From Flavobacterium sp. N502536 (GTDB lineage Bacteria; Bacteroidota; Bacteroidia; Flavobacteriales; Flavobacteriaceae), in the NCBI RefSeq assembly GCF_025947345.1, contig NZ_CP110011.1:4216001-4280000 (forward strand): 64,000 nt of DNA. The letters are read 5' to 3'. The translations under genes and the position numbers were made by a program. Below the pieces are notes generated by a model. It saw only the letters and a program-made list of their open reading frames with translations, was not told the DNA's origin and made no database searches. This document shows, piece by piece, positions 27,148 through 35,312 of the stretch. The first letter of the stretch is position 1; the number at the start of each line of letters is the position of its first letter.

Positions 27148-29412
27148 TTAGAGCGTTTTTAGTGCAACATATTTTAAAATTGTTTTGCACAAAATATCAG
27201 GATTTATTGGCTTGTCTAGTTTTTCTAAAATTTTAGCTTTTTGAAAATTATTACTACATATATTTTCTGAAATGGCTGTCAAAGCTACAATTGGTATTTC
27301 AGGTTTTAAACCGCTAATAATTTCTGAGGCTTCAAACCCATCCATAATAGGCATCATAATGTCCATCAGTATTATGGCGTATTCTTTTTCTTTTACTTTC
27401 TCTATTGCTTCAAGACCGTTATTGGCCACATCACAATTAAAACCTTTGCTGATTAAAATTTTACTAGTTAACAACTGATTTATTTTATTGTCTTCCACTA
27501 GCAAAACTTCAATATTTGAGAGCTCCTCTTTTTGTTCCTGATGATTTGCAAAACAGGATTCATTTTGAATTTCTTTACAGATGTCAAAATCGATTACAAA
27601 CGAAAAAGTAGTTCCTTTATCCTTTTTAGATTTAACTTCAATCGTGCTATTAAAAAGTTCTAAGGTTTTTTTGATAATCGACAACCCTAATCCGCTCCCG
27701 CCATAATTAATATTGATTTCTGTAGATTCCTGTATAAAAGGTTCGAATATTTTATTTTGAACGTTTTCTGAAATTCCAATTCCTGTATCAGAAATGTCAA
27801 ATTTAACACTGGCTTTATCGTTGTTAACGTTAATCAGTGCTGCTTTTAAAGTTACTGTTCCATTTTTCGTAAATTTTGTAGCATTTGTCATCAGCTCCAT
27901 GATAACCTGAGTGAATCTTATCTCATCACTCTTTAAAGTCTGTGGAATTCTGTCATCAAAATCAAGTAATATGGTATTGTTATTCGTCGTATTTATTTTA
28001 AACATTTCAATAACAGCGGTCAATATCTCTTTAAGATTAACATCTTTAAACTGTAAATTAATCCTATCGTCTCGTTTTAGATTTTTAAAATCTACTATAT
28101 TATTGATAAAGCCTAAAAGGTAATCGGAAGAAAAGTTTAAATTTTTGATATAGTCTTTCTTCAGTTGTTCCGATTCTTCGTTTTCGAGTAAATAGGCTGT
28201 TCCTCTTATCGTATTTAAAGGAGTTTTTAATTCGTGTGTTACGACATCGAGAAAATTATCTTTTATTTTTGAGGCTTCGTTCAACTCTTTGTTTATTTTT
28301 TCCAACTCCGAATTTTTCCTTTCCAGAATCAAATTAACCTTCATTTTATACTGATAGGCTCTAAATTGAATCATAAATAATACGATGAGTATTGTAACTA
28401 GCAGCAATGAAAAAAATAGCAGATAATTTTTATAAGACTCACTTACGCTTTCAAGTCTGGCTTCATTAATTTTTCTCCTATTTTCAATATTTTTTATTTT
28501 CAAAGTATTATTCAATTTGTTTGACTTTTGAATAAGCCTCATTCTGTATTGATTGAGTCTGATATACTTTGATACTGAGATTTGATAAAATTTTGTTGCA
28601 GTCGCCAAATCGCCCGTATTGTAATAATACATTGCCTTTAATTCATTCAGCTTTGCGTCATAAGGAACTCTTCCATCAGCATAGGGTACCTGAGTTTTCT
28701 CTACAAGTTGCAGATACTTATAAACGCTATCATTTTCTTTCAGGTGGTAATAATCTTCGGAAATGAAGAGGTATAAATTAGGAATTTTAAAATTATTCTT
28801 CTTCGAGGTATTGCTTTTTCTAATGTTTTCAAGTGAAATCATAGCAAAATCTATCGATTTCTTGTAGTCTTTATGAGACTTATAGTACGCCGAGAGGTTG
28901 TAGTTTATGTTTATATTGTCCTCATGGTTGCCGTATTTTTTTATTAATCGTTGCGCTTTCAAATCATACTGGTGAGACAATGACTTGCTGCCTTCGTAAT
29001 ATCTTAAATCGCCAAGGGCTTCGTACAATAGCGCCAACTCCCGCTTGTTATGGTGTTTCTTTAAGATCTGAAAATTTTCAAAGAGATACGCATTCGGGGT
29101 TCCAAAACTTCGTAAATAAGAGATCAGCTTGATACTTTCTCTGTGAAAAAGCAAAAGACCTGCAGTATCTTTTCTTGACTTTAAGGAAGCTTCTGTTGCA
29201 TTTAAGAGTTTAAGCCCCAAAAGATGATTTTGAACATTCTCCGTTCGGATTAGTTTTTTGATACTATCAATCTTTGACACTATAGCATCCGGGTTTGTTT
29301 TTAAGAGTATTTGAGACTGGGCATAACTCTTAAAAACAGTAGATAGGCAGACAAATAACACAAGAATGACTTTTATTCTTGTGTTGCATAGGTTTAAGGT
29401 AGATGGGGTCAC
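27148..29412 (-). CDS. Hybrid histidine kinase with TPR-like sensor and receiver domain
   Basis: 754 residues. In order: signal peptide (to about 32), a periplasmic helical TPR-like region (35-310), a membrane helix (about 327-347, LLFFSLLLVTILIVLFMIQF), a coiled-coil, HisKA with phospho-His393 in DVVTHELKTPLN, HATPase_c (N-box MELMTNATKF, G1 DISDTGIGIS, G2 YGGSGLGLSI), and a receiver domain (LLVEDNKINQLL, phospho-Asp in ILMDIMMPIMDGFEA). No DNA-binding output domain, so the signal must pass to another protein; no HPt or regulator gene is adjacent. The start is a GTG at 29412; an upstream stop excludes a longer protein. 261 nt upstream hold no gene. Confidence 0.93.
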   Translation of the reverse strand: MTPSTLNLCNTRIKVILVLFVCLSTVFKSYAQSQILLKTNPDAIVSKIDSIKKLIRTENVQNHLLGLKLLNATEASLKSRKDTAGLLLFHRESIKLISYLRSFGTPNAYLFENFQILKKHHNKRELALLYEALGDLRYYEGSKSLSHQYDLKAQRLIKKYGNHEDNININYNLSAYYKSHKDYKKSIDFAMISLENIRKSNTSKKNNFKIPNLYLFISEDYYHLKENDSVYKYLQLVEKTQVPYADGRVPYDAKLNELKAMYYYNTGDLATATKFYQISVSKYIRLNQYRMRLIQKSNKLNNTLKIKNIENRRKINEARLESVSESYKNYLLFFSLLLVTILIVLFMIQFRAYQYKMKVNLILERKNSELEKINKELNEASKIKDNFLDVVTHELKTPLNTIRGTAYLLENEESEQLKKDYIKNLNFSSDYLLGFINNIVDFKNLKRDDRINLQFKDVNLKEILTAVIEMFKINTTNNNTILLDFDDRIPQTLKSDEIRFTQVIMELMTNATKFTKNGTVTLKAALINVNNDKASVKFDISDTGIGISENVQNKIFEPFIQESTEININYGGSGLGLSIIKKTLELFNSTIEVKSKKDKGTTFSFVIDFDICKEIQNESCFANHQEQKEELSNIEVLLVEDNKINQLLTSKILISKGFNCDVANNGLEAIEKVKEKEYAIILMDIMMPIMDGFEASEIISGLKPEIPIVALTAISENICSNNFQKAKILEKLDKPINPDILCKTILKYVALKTL

Positions 29413-29673
29413 CGAATTGTTTTATGTAAATAATATTCAGGAAATATAATAAAATTACATTGTCTTTGCTATAATTATAGTTAATTAATTATATGTTATT
29501 TTGATAAATCAGTTAAAGAACTCTGTTAGTTTTGAGTATTTAACAACAAAGGACTAAATATATCTCATTAAGTAAGATTTTAAACAATACTATTTCAGCC
29601 TAATAAATCAGGATAAAAGGATACATTCGCTTCAAACGAAGACACTTGCAGCAGTATGTTATCTTAAAATTAT

Positions 29674-30678
29674 TTAATTAAATATTTTATACAGCATTTC
29701 TTTTAATAAATCAGATTGTGGCAATGCATTGGCTCCTACTCCTTTGCTTTTAATATCAACATCACGCAAGGCTCCTACAATCTGACTTACTTTACGCATA
29801 GGATAATTTTTTATGGCCAAATCATACTCCTTTAAAAAATAAGGATTTACACCAATTGCTGCCGCGACATTTTTAGGGTTTTTATCTTTCAGTCCGTGAT
29901 ATTTTAGAAGCTGAACAAAGAATCCAAATACTAATCCAGTTGTCATTACCAGTGGATATTCCTTCGGATTGTGTGCAAAATTCTCTGCAATTTTATAGGC
30001 TTTCAGCTGGTTTCGCTCCCCTATGGCTTTTCGAAGCTCAAAAACATTATAATCTTTACTAAAACCAATATTCTCCTCAATATGCTGTGGAGTTATCATG
30101 GTGCCTTGCGGTAAAATAATCTGAAGCTTTTCGAGTTCGTTATTAATCTTACTCAAATCGGTTCCTAAAAATTCAACCAGCATGGCATTGGCTTTTGGAT
30201 CAATGGTGTATTTTTTTCCTGCAAGAACACGCTTTATCCAGTCACCAACCTGGTTTTCATATAATTTTTTACTTTCGTAAACGACTCCTTTCTGAGCGAG
30301 TAGTTTGGTTACTTTTTTTCGTTTGTCGAGTGTTTTGTATTTGTAACAAAAAACCAATACGGTTGTTTGCATTGGATTGGCGACATAAGATTCAATTTTA
30401 TCAATTGTTCTGGATAAATCCTGTGCTTCTTTTACAATAACAACCTGACGATCAGCCATCATCGGATAGCGCTTGGCCGTTGCTACGATATCTTCAACAG
30501 AGACATCTCTTCCGTACAAAACGGTTTGATTGAATCCCTTTTCTTCTTCAGCAAGCACATTTTGTTCGATATACTCCGATAATTTATCAATATAATAAGG
30601 TTCCTCCCCCATTAAAAAGTAAATTGGTTTTATATCTCCCGCTTTTATCTCATTAACAATTTTTACAACTTCGTCCAT
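29674..30678 (-). CDS. holA: DNA polymerase III subunit delta
   Basis: 334 residues, the usual length. Delta is the wrench of the clamp loader that opens the beta ring. The AAA+-like N-terminus has YFLMGEEPYYIDKL, and the middle has VLVFCYKYKTLDKRKKVTK; the C-terminal collar domain ends in PQSDLLKEMLYKIFN. Divergent from the HsdR-N-like gene, as is common in Bacteroidota. Confidence 0.95.
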   Translation of the reverse strand: MDEVVKIVNEIKAGDIKPIYFLMGEEPYYIDKLSEYIEQNVLAEEEKGFNQTVLYGRDVSVEDIVATAKRYPMMADRQVVIVKEAQDLSRTIDKIESYVANPMQTTVLVFCYKYKTLDKRKKVTKLLAQKGVVYESKKLYENQVGDWIKRVLAGKKYTIDPKANAMLVEFLGTDLSKINNELEKLQIILPQGTMITPQHIEENIGFSKDYNVFELRKAIGERNQLKAYKIAENFAHNPKEYPLVMTTGLVFGFFVQLLKYHGLKDKNPKNVAAAIGVNPYFLKEYDLAIKNYPMRKVSQIVGALRDVDIKSKGVGANALPQSDLLKEMLYKIFN

Positions 30679-30687
30679 TAAAATTTT

Positions 30688-30744
30688 GTTTCAAGTTTCA
30701 GATTTCTGCTTATGGTTTCAAAACTTGAAACTTTAAATCAGAAA
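30688..30744. repeat. GTTTCAAGTTT repeat, interleaved with a second short pair
   Basis: GTTTCAAGTTT (30688-30698) pairs with AAACTTGAAAC (30721-30731); TTTCTG (30703-30708) pairs with CAGAAA (30739-30744), so the pairs interleave. The same 11-mer recurs at 35231 and, within GGTTTCAAGTTTCAGG, near 35253. Confidence 0.6.
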
Positions 30745-30771
30745 CCTAAAACTATTTTATATTTTTGTCTT

Positions 30772-31218
30772 ATGTTAAAACTTAATTTTCCAACATATAC
30801 TTTCCGATTCAAAAATAGCGAAAATAAAGTGTCTATTTTTGATGAAATCAGGAAAAAATTTATCATTCTTACTCCTGAAGAATGGGTTCGCCAACATGTT
30901 GTTCGGTTTCTGATGATTGAAAAAAAGTACCCAAAATCGTTAATAAACGTTGAAAAAGTACTTACGGTCAATGGCTTGCGAAAAAGATACGATGTAGTTG
31001 TTTTTAATTCTGATGGCTCTATACATATATTGGTAGAATGCAAAGCACCCGAAGTTAAAATCTCGCAGACAACTTTTGATCAGATTGCGCGTTACAATAT
31101 GACAATGCAGGCACGGTTTTTGAACGTCACAAACGGACTTAGTCATTTTTACTGTCAGATGGACTTTGAAAATGAAAAGTATCAGTTTTTAAGAGGCTTA
31201 CCGGATTATAACGAATAA
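30772..31218 (+). CDS. Orphan HsdR N-terminal-like PD-(D/E)XK protein
   Basis: 148 residues matching the N-terminal nuclease domain of type I restriction subunit HsdR, but free-standing. The PD-(D/E)XK core is visible: Asp74 in KRYDVVVF and Glu89-x-Lys91 in LVECKAPEVKI, then a QIARYN motif typical of the family. No hsdM or hsdS is near. I chose ATG 30772 (MLKLNFPTY) over 30712, because the longer N-terminus runs through the repeat. A TATTTTTG element at 30760-30767 directly precedes it, implying a very short leader. A DNA-repair or nuclease role is inference. Confidence 0.88.
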   Translation: MLKLNFPTYTFRFKNSENKVSIFDEIRKKFIILTPEEWVRQHVVRFLMIEKKYPKSLINVEKVLTVNGLRKRYDVVVFNSDGSIHILVECKAPEVKISQTTFDQIARYNMTMQARFLNVTNGLSHFYCQMDFENEKYQFLRGLPDYNE

Positions 31219-31247
31219 AATAATATTAAAATAAATAAAAATTACTT

Positions 31248-32267
31248 TTGGATAAAATAGCTGTTGTAATTTTAAATTGGAATGGAGTAAAATTGCTGGA
31301 ACAATTTTTACCTTCCATTATTCAATTTTCTGAGGGAGCTCAAATATATGTAGCTGATAATGCTTCAACAGATGATTCTATAAGTTTCGTTAAGAACAAT
31401 TTTCCCACCATCAAGATCGTTCAAAACAATGGCAATCATGGCTTTGCAAAAGGTTATAATGATGCTTTAAAACATATTGATGCTGAGTTTTATGCTTTGG
31501 TGAATTCAGATATAGAAGTAACTCAAAATTGGCTTAATCCTATTATTGAAACTTTTGAAAATGAAAAGTTAACCGCTATTATTCAGCCGAAGATTCTGGA
31601 CTATAAAAACAAAGAATACTTTGAATACGCAGGTGGAGCCGGTGGTTTCATTGATAAATATGGATTTCCATTTTGTCGCGGACGTATTTTTGATACTATC
31701 GAAAAGGATAACGGACAATACGATGACAACTGTGAGTTGTTCTGGGCGTCAGGGGCTTGTTTTTTTATCAGAAGTGAAGTCTATCATGACCTGGGAGGTT
31801 TTGATGAAAGCTTTTTTGCGCATCAGGAAGAAATTGATTTGTGCTGGCGTGCTGCAAATGAAGGACACATCATTAAGTACAATTCGGCTTCAATTGTCTA
31901 TCATGTAGGAGGGGCTACTTTGCAACAGGGAAATCCGAAAAAGACCTTTTTAAATTTTAGAAATTCATTATTAATGCTTGTCAAAAATTTACCAAAAAAG
32001 GGATTGTTCTTTGTGATTTTCTTCCGAATGGTTTTAGATGGTATCGCCGGTATTCGTTTTCTTACACAAGGAAAGTTCGGGCATACTTTTGCCATTTTGA
32101 AAGCGCATTTCTCTTTTTATTGCATATCTTTAAGATACCTTAGGAAACGTAAAGATTTCCAGATACAACAATACTATACCGTGAAAAGTATCGTTTACTT
32201 GTATTACATAAAGAAATTACTTGTATTTAAAGAAATCTTTAACAGTAATCAAAATATTAAGAACTAA
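31248..32267 (+). CDS. Glycosyltransferase family 2
   Basis: 339 residues. GT-A fold: VVILNWNG at the N-terminus, ADNASTDDS (UDP-sugar contact), LVNSDIEV (DxD-like) and GGFDESFFAHQEEIDLCWRA carrying the catalytic base region. The C-terminal amphipathic part (LFFVIFFRMVLDGIAGI) suggests membrane contact. Rhamnosyltransferase-like members of this group build cell-surface glycans; the sugar here is unknown. The start is a TTG at 31248: an in-frame stop lies just upstream and no ATG precedes the conserved strand. It follows the HsdR-N-like gene by 29 nt. Confidence 0.92.
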   Translation: MDKIAVVILNWNGVKLLEQFLPSIIQFSEGAQIYVADNASTDDSISFVKNNFPTIKIVQNNGNHGFAKGYNDALKHIDAEFYALVNSDIEVTQNWLNPIIETFENEKLTAIIQPKILDYKNKEYFEYAGGAGGFIDKYGFPFCRGRIFDTIEKDNGQYDDNCELFWASGACFFIRSEVYHDLGGFDESFFAHQEEIDLCWRAANEGHIIKYNSASIVYHVGGATLQQGNPKKTFLNFRNSLLMLVKNLPKKGLFFVIFFRMVLDGIAGIRFLTQGKFGHTFAILKAHFSFYCISLRYLRKRKDFQIQQYYTVKSIVYLYYIKKLLVFKEIFNSNQNIKN

Positions 32268-32301
32268 ATTTGTAATCAACGTTTAATTAAATATAATACC
32301 T

Positions 32302-33135
32302 ATGAGAAAAATAGTTATCGCACTATCAGTATTAATGGCCTTAACTTCGTGTGTATCGAAAAAGCAATATGCTGCTTTAGAAGCTAAGAACAAAGAGATA
32401 CAAGATTTATTAAACTCTTGCACAGTTAAATTAAATACTTGTCTCGAAGAAAAAGCAGGATTGGCAGCAACTGCTGAAAGCTATAAACAACACAATCAGG
32501 ACTTGATCAGTACTTCTAAGGATTTAACTGTTTTAACTACTAAAGGAGCTGAGAACCTTGAAAAATCTTTAGAAAGCTTAAAAGAAAAAGATTTAAAAAT
32601 ATCTAGACTTCAGGATGCTTTAACTAAAAAAGACAGTGTAACATTGGCTTTAGTTACAAGCTTAAAAGGAGCTGTTGGAATTAATGATCCGGATATCGAA
32701 ATCAACGTAGAAAAAGGAGTTGTATTTATTTCTATCGCAGATAAATTATTATTTAAAAGCGGAAGTTATGACGTAAGCGACAAAGCAAAATCTGTTTTAG
32801 CTAAAGTTGCAAAAGTTGTAAACGACAAACCAGATTTCGAATGTATGGTTGAAGGTCATACAGATGACGTTCCATACAAAAGCAACGGAATTATCTTAGA
32901 CAACTGGGATTTAAGTGTTAAACGTTCTACTTCAATCGTTCGTGTATTAACTAATGATCTTGGTGTAAACCCTGCAAAATTAATCGCAGCTGGTAGAAGT
33001 TCTTACGTACCATTAGTAGCTAATGATACTCCGGACAACAAAGCTCGTAACAGAAGAACTCGTATTGTGGTTATGCCAAAAATCGATCAGTTCTATGATA
33101 TGATTGAAAAAGAAATGAAAAAACAAGCGAAATAA
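32302..33135 (+). CDS. OmpA family lipoprotein
   Basis: 277 residues. Lipobox LMALTSC with Cys17, a coiled-coil region (about 20-115), then an OmpA/MotB peptidoglycan-binding domain (140-270) with VEGHTDDVPYK and NRRTRIVVMPK. It likely ties the outer membrane to the cell wall. The ATG is 34 nt after the glycosyltransferase stop, and a strong terminator follows it. Confidence 0.95.
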   Translation: MRKIVIALSVLMALTSCVSKKQYAALEAKNKEIQDLLNSCTVKLNTCLEEKAGLAATAESYKQHNQDLISTSKDLTVLTTKGAENLEKSLESLKEKDLKISRLQDALTKKDSVTLALVTSLKGAVGINDPDIEINVEKGVVFISIADKLLFKSGSYDVSDKAKSVLAKVAKVVNDKPDFECMVEGHTDDVPYKSNGIILDNWDLSVKRSTSIVRVLTNDLGVNPAKLIAAGRSSYVPLVANDTPDNKARNRRTRIVVMPKIDQFYDMIEKEMKKQAK

Positions 33136-33164
33136 TCTCGTTTTTACATAGTTCATTAAACAGA

Positions 33165-33190
33165 AAAAGCAGGTCAATCGACCTGCTTTT
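33165..33190 (+). terminator. OmpA-gene terminator
   Basis: AAAAGCAGGT (33165-33174) and ACCTGCTTTT (33181-33190) form a perfect 10-bp GC-containing stem, 6-nt loop, U-run. Confidence 0.92.
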
Positions 33191-33250
33191 ATGTATTCCT
33201 AATTTTTTAATAACCAATTAAATATAAATCAAGAATAGCATTATCTTTAA

Positions 33251-33302
33251 ATTAACTAACTAAATTTTAACTAATCTAAAGTTAGTTAATTATTTTAGAT
33301 TA
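33251..33302. repeat. Interleaved inverted repeats (A-B-A'-B')
   Basis: ATTAACTAACT (33251-33261) pairs with AGTTAGTTAAT (33280-33290), 11 bp perfect. TAATCTAAA (33272-33280) pairs with TTTAGATTA (33294-33302), 9 bp perfect. The pairs interleave. The site lies in the 323-nt gap 33136-33458, which otherwise holds two hairpins and a gene relic. Confidence 0.75.
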
Positions 33303-33323
33303 TTATATCATTTAAGTTTTTTT

Positions 33324-33431
33324 TTACAAATAGCCCGATTGGCTATTTTTTTTGCCTTTTAACGACTCTATATCGTAATTAAGAGGCAACATATCAGCCA
33401 CTTTCTTTTCTTTAATTTTCCCTAAATATCA
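33324..33431 (-). pseudogene. Relic: 3' end of a paralogue of the gene at 33459-34487
   Basis: On the minus strand this reads, after a stop, YLGKIKEKKVADMLPLNYDI followed by about 14 unrelated residues and a stop. The C-terminus of the intact neighbour reads FLGQIGEERVAEMLPLNYAI, so about 12 of 19 core residues agree. No upstream remainder of the gene is recognisable. It looks like the tail left by tandem duplication and decay, or by unequal deletion between two paralogues. Confidence 0.75.
33328..33348. terminator. Hairpin terminator
   Basis: AAATAGCC (33328-33335) and GGCTATTT (33341-33348), 8-bp perfect stem with 5-nt loop, followed on the plus strand by a run of T. It lies inside the C-terminal extension of the gene relic and is a second terminator after the OmpA gene. 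Confidence 0.65.
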
Positions 33432-33458
33432 CGTTATTTAAAGAACATCTCAGAATTT

Positions 33459-34487
33459 CTATTTTATCGCATAATTTAAAGGTAACATTTCTGCTACTCT
33501 TTCTTCTCCAATTTGACCTAAAAATACAATATCAGATATGTTAGAGTTATTTCCATATTTATAAACGTAAAAAGTATCTGTCTCAAAAATAACACTTGAT
33601 TCTTCTTTATTTTTAAATAAAAGATCGTAGGATGCAATATAACTTTCATTCTTATTTTTCTCTTTTGGCTGCTTTACCACTTCTACCTTTGTATAAAATT
33701 CACCTTTGGATATTTTGAAACAATTTTCAGAAAAAACTTTATCGTAATTTTTAGACATTAAAAACTCATCTTTACTCCATACGTTATTGACTAAATTTCT
33801 AAAGAAGTTAATTTGGGAGCCTTTGAATGCTTCTTCCCTTTTTTTAGAAATAACTTCTGAATTGGCAGTTTCTTCAAAAAGACTCATACCAACGTAAAAA
33901 TTTTTGATTACATCCCTCGAAAATATACTTAGATTGCTAAAGGTAATTTCAAACTTTTGCAATTGATAACTAATTTTATAGCCTAAAGAAGGATTTAAAA
34001 TTATTAATGGTTTATCAGAAAAAGCTTTTAAAATAAAATTTTGCTTATCATATTTAAAATAAATATCATTTTCATTTTGAATGACAACTTTTTCACTGTT
34101 TACTGTTTTTCCAATAAAATACTCTCTGAATATTTTTAATTTCTGACTTCTTGAAAACTTATCTTTTCTACTTACCACTACTTCGTTAAGCGAATTTTTA
34201 GCAGCATGCAAGTGTATGTTAAAATTTTCCGGGGAATCAAAATCCGATATATACTCATTTTCGTATCCGTCGATACTTACTACCAGAATACGATTGGCAC
34301 TAGGCTCGAATTCAATGGTATAATTTCCTTCTGCATCGGAAATCGTTGAAATGGTTGTTCCGTCAAAGTAAATATTTGCGCCTTTAAGCGGAATATCGTC
34401 TTTTCCAGTGATCTTCCCTTTGAGGGTGTTTTGCGAAATTACACTGATTGAAACCAATAAGAATAAAAATAGAAAGTGGTTTTTCAT
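33459..34487 (-). CDS. Carboxypeptidase-like regulatory domain protein
   Basis: 342 residues with a signal peptide (to about 18, ending VISQ) and a CarboxypepD_reg-like beta-sandwich at about 20-105 (LKGKITGKDDIPLKGANIYF, SDAEGNYTIEF), the module also found at the N-terminus of SusC proteins. The remainder (106-342) is a beta-rich region of unknown function without a barrel or plug. Probably periplasmic or outer-membrane associated. The gap below it contains the decayed tail of a second copy. Confidence 0.85.
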   Translation of the reverse strand: MKNHFLFLFLLVSISVISQNTLKGKITGKDDIPLKGANIYFDGTTISTISDAEGNYTIEFEPSANRILVVSIDGYENEYISDFDSPENFNIHLHAAKNSLNEVVVSRKDKFSRSQKLKIFREYFIGKTVNSEKVVIQNENDIYFKYDKQNFILKAFSDKPLIILNPSLGYKISYQLQKFEITFSNLSIFSRDVIKNFYVGMSLFEETANSEVISKKREEAFKGSQINFFRNLVNNVWSKDEFLMSKNYDKVFSENCFKISKGEFYTKVEVVKQPKEKNKNESYIASYDLLFKNKEESSVIFETDTFYVYKYGNNSNISDIVFLGQIGEERVAEMLPLNYAIK

Positions 34488-34566
34488 AAAATAATAAAGG
34501 TTTGATTAATTATTAGCTAATTACTCAAACCTTTATCTATAAACCTAAAAAATATTTAGTTTTTTC

Positions 34567-35187
34567 TTATAAAATATCAACATCTCCTTTTCCTTCTCTC
34601 ACAATTACCGGCTCATGTTCAGACAGGTCTATGATTGTTGACCCTATATTATCGCCATATCCGCCATCAATGACCAAATCTACGAGATTCTGCCATTTTT
34701 CAAAAATCAATTCCGGATCTGTTGTGTACTCAATTACATCATCTTCATCTCGAATAGAAGTCGATACCACGGGATTTCCCAACTGACGTACAATTTCAAG
34801 GATGATGTTGTTGTCAGGTACACGAATACCAACGGTTGTCTTCTTTTTAAACTCCTTAGGCAGGTTATTATTTCCTGGCAAAATAAAGGTATAAGGCCCC
34901 GGCAACGCTCTCTTTAGAATTTTAAAAGTTGACGTATCGATTTGGCGCACATAATCGGATAAATTGCTTAGATCGTGGCAGATGAACGAGAAATTTGCTT
35001 TCTCCAGCTTAACCCCTTTTATTTTTGCAATTTTTTCCAAAGCACGCGAATTGGTAATATCACAACCTAAACCATAAACAGTATCGGTTGGGTAAATTAC
35101 CAAGCCTCCATTCTGAAGTACTTTTACCACTTTGGCTATTGCAGCTTCACTGGGTTTATCCGGGTATATTTTTATGAACTCAGCCAT
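34567..35187 (-). CDS. tsaC: L-threonylcarbamoyladenylate synthase
   Basis: 206 residues of the Sua5/YciO/YrdC family. It makes threonylcarbamoyl-AMP from threonine, bicarbonate and ATP for t6A37 tRNA modification. Visible motifs: GGLVIYPTDTVYGLGCD (nucleotide site), LPGPYTFIL, GIRVPDN and STIIDLSEHEPVIVREGKG. It lacks the C-terminal Sua5 domain, so it is of the short class. A YciO-like homologue of unclear activity is possible. TsaE is at 18522. Confidence 0.92.
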   Translation of the reverse strand: MAEFIKIYPDKPSEAAIAKVVKVLQNGGLVIYPTDTVYGLGCDITNSRALEKIAKIKGVKLEKANFSFICHDLSNLSDYVRQIDTSTFKILKRALPGPYTFILPGNNNLPKEFKKKTTVGIRVPDNNIILEIVRQLGNPVVSTSIRDEDDVIEYTTDPELIFEKWQNLVDLVIDGGYGDNIGSTIIDLSEHEPVIVREGKGDVDIL

Positions 35188-35230
35188 TTTTTTAGTTTAA
35201 AGTTTGTTTTTTTTAGGCTACACTTTTTTT

Positions 35231-35302
35231 GTTTCAAGTTTCAGGTTTCAGGTTTCAAGTTTCAGGTTGCTGTGGAGTAACTTGAAACATGAAACTTGAA
35301 AC
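35231..35302. repeat. GTTTCAAGTTTCAG word repeat with inverted arm
   Basis: GTTTCAAGTTTCAGG appears twice (from 35231 and from about 35253) with GTTTCAGG between them, and the inverse words ACTTGAAACATGAAACTTGA at about 35280-35299 close a hairpin. Same family as 30688-30744. It fills the tsaC-uvrD gap. Confidence 0.75.
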
Positions 35303-35312
35303 AAAAGATTTC

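Noticed and set aside
29413..29673. Possible small RNA or gene in the 261-nt gap before the hybrid kinase
   Set aside because: Only a weak CTTC/GAAG stem near 29630-29640; no promoter-terminator pair or reading frame.
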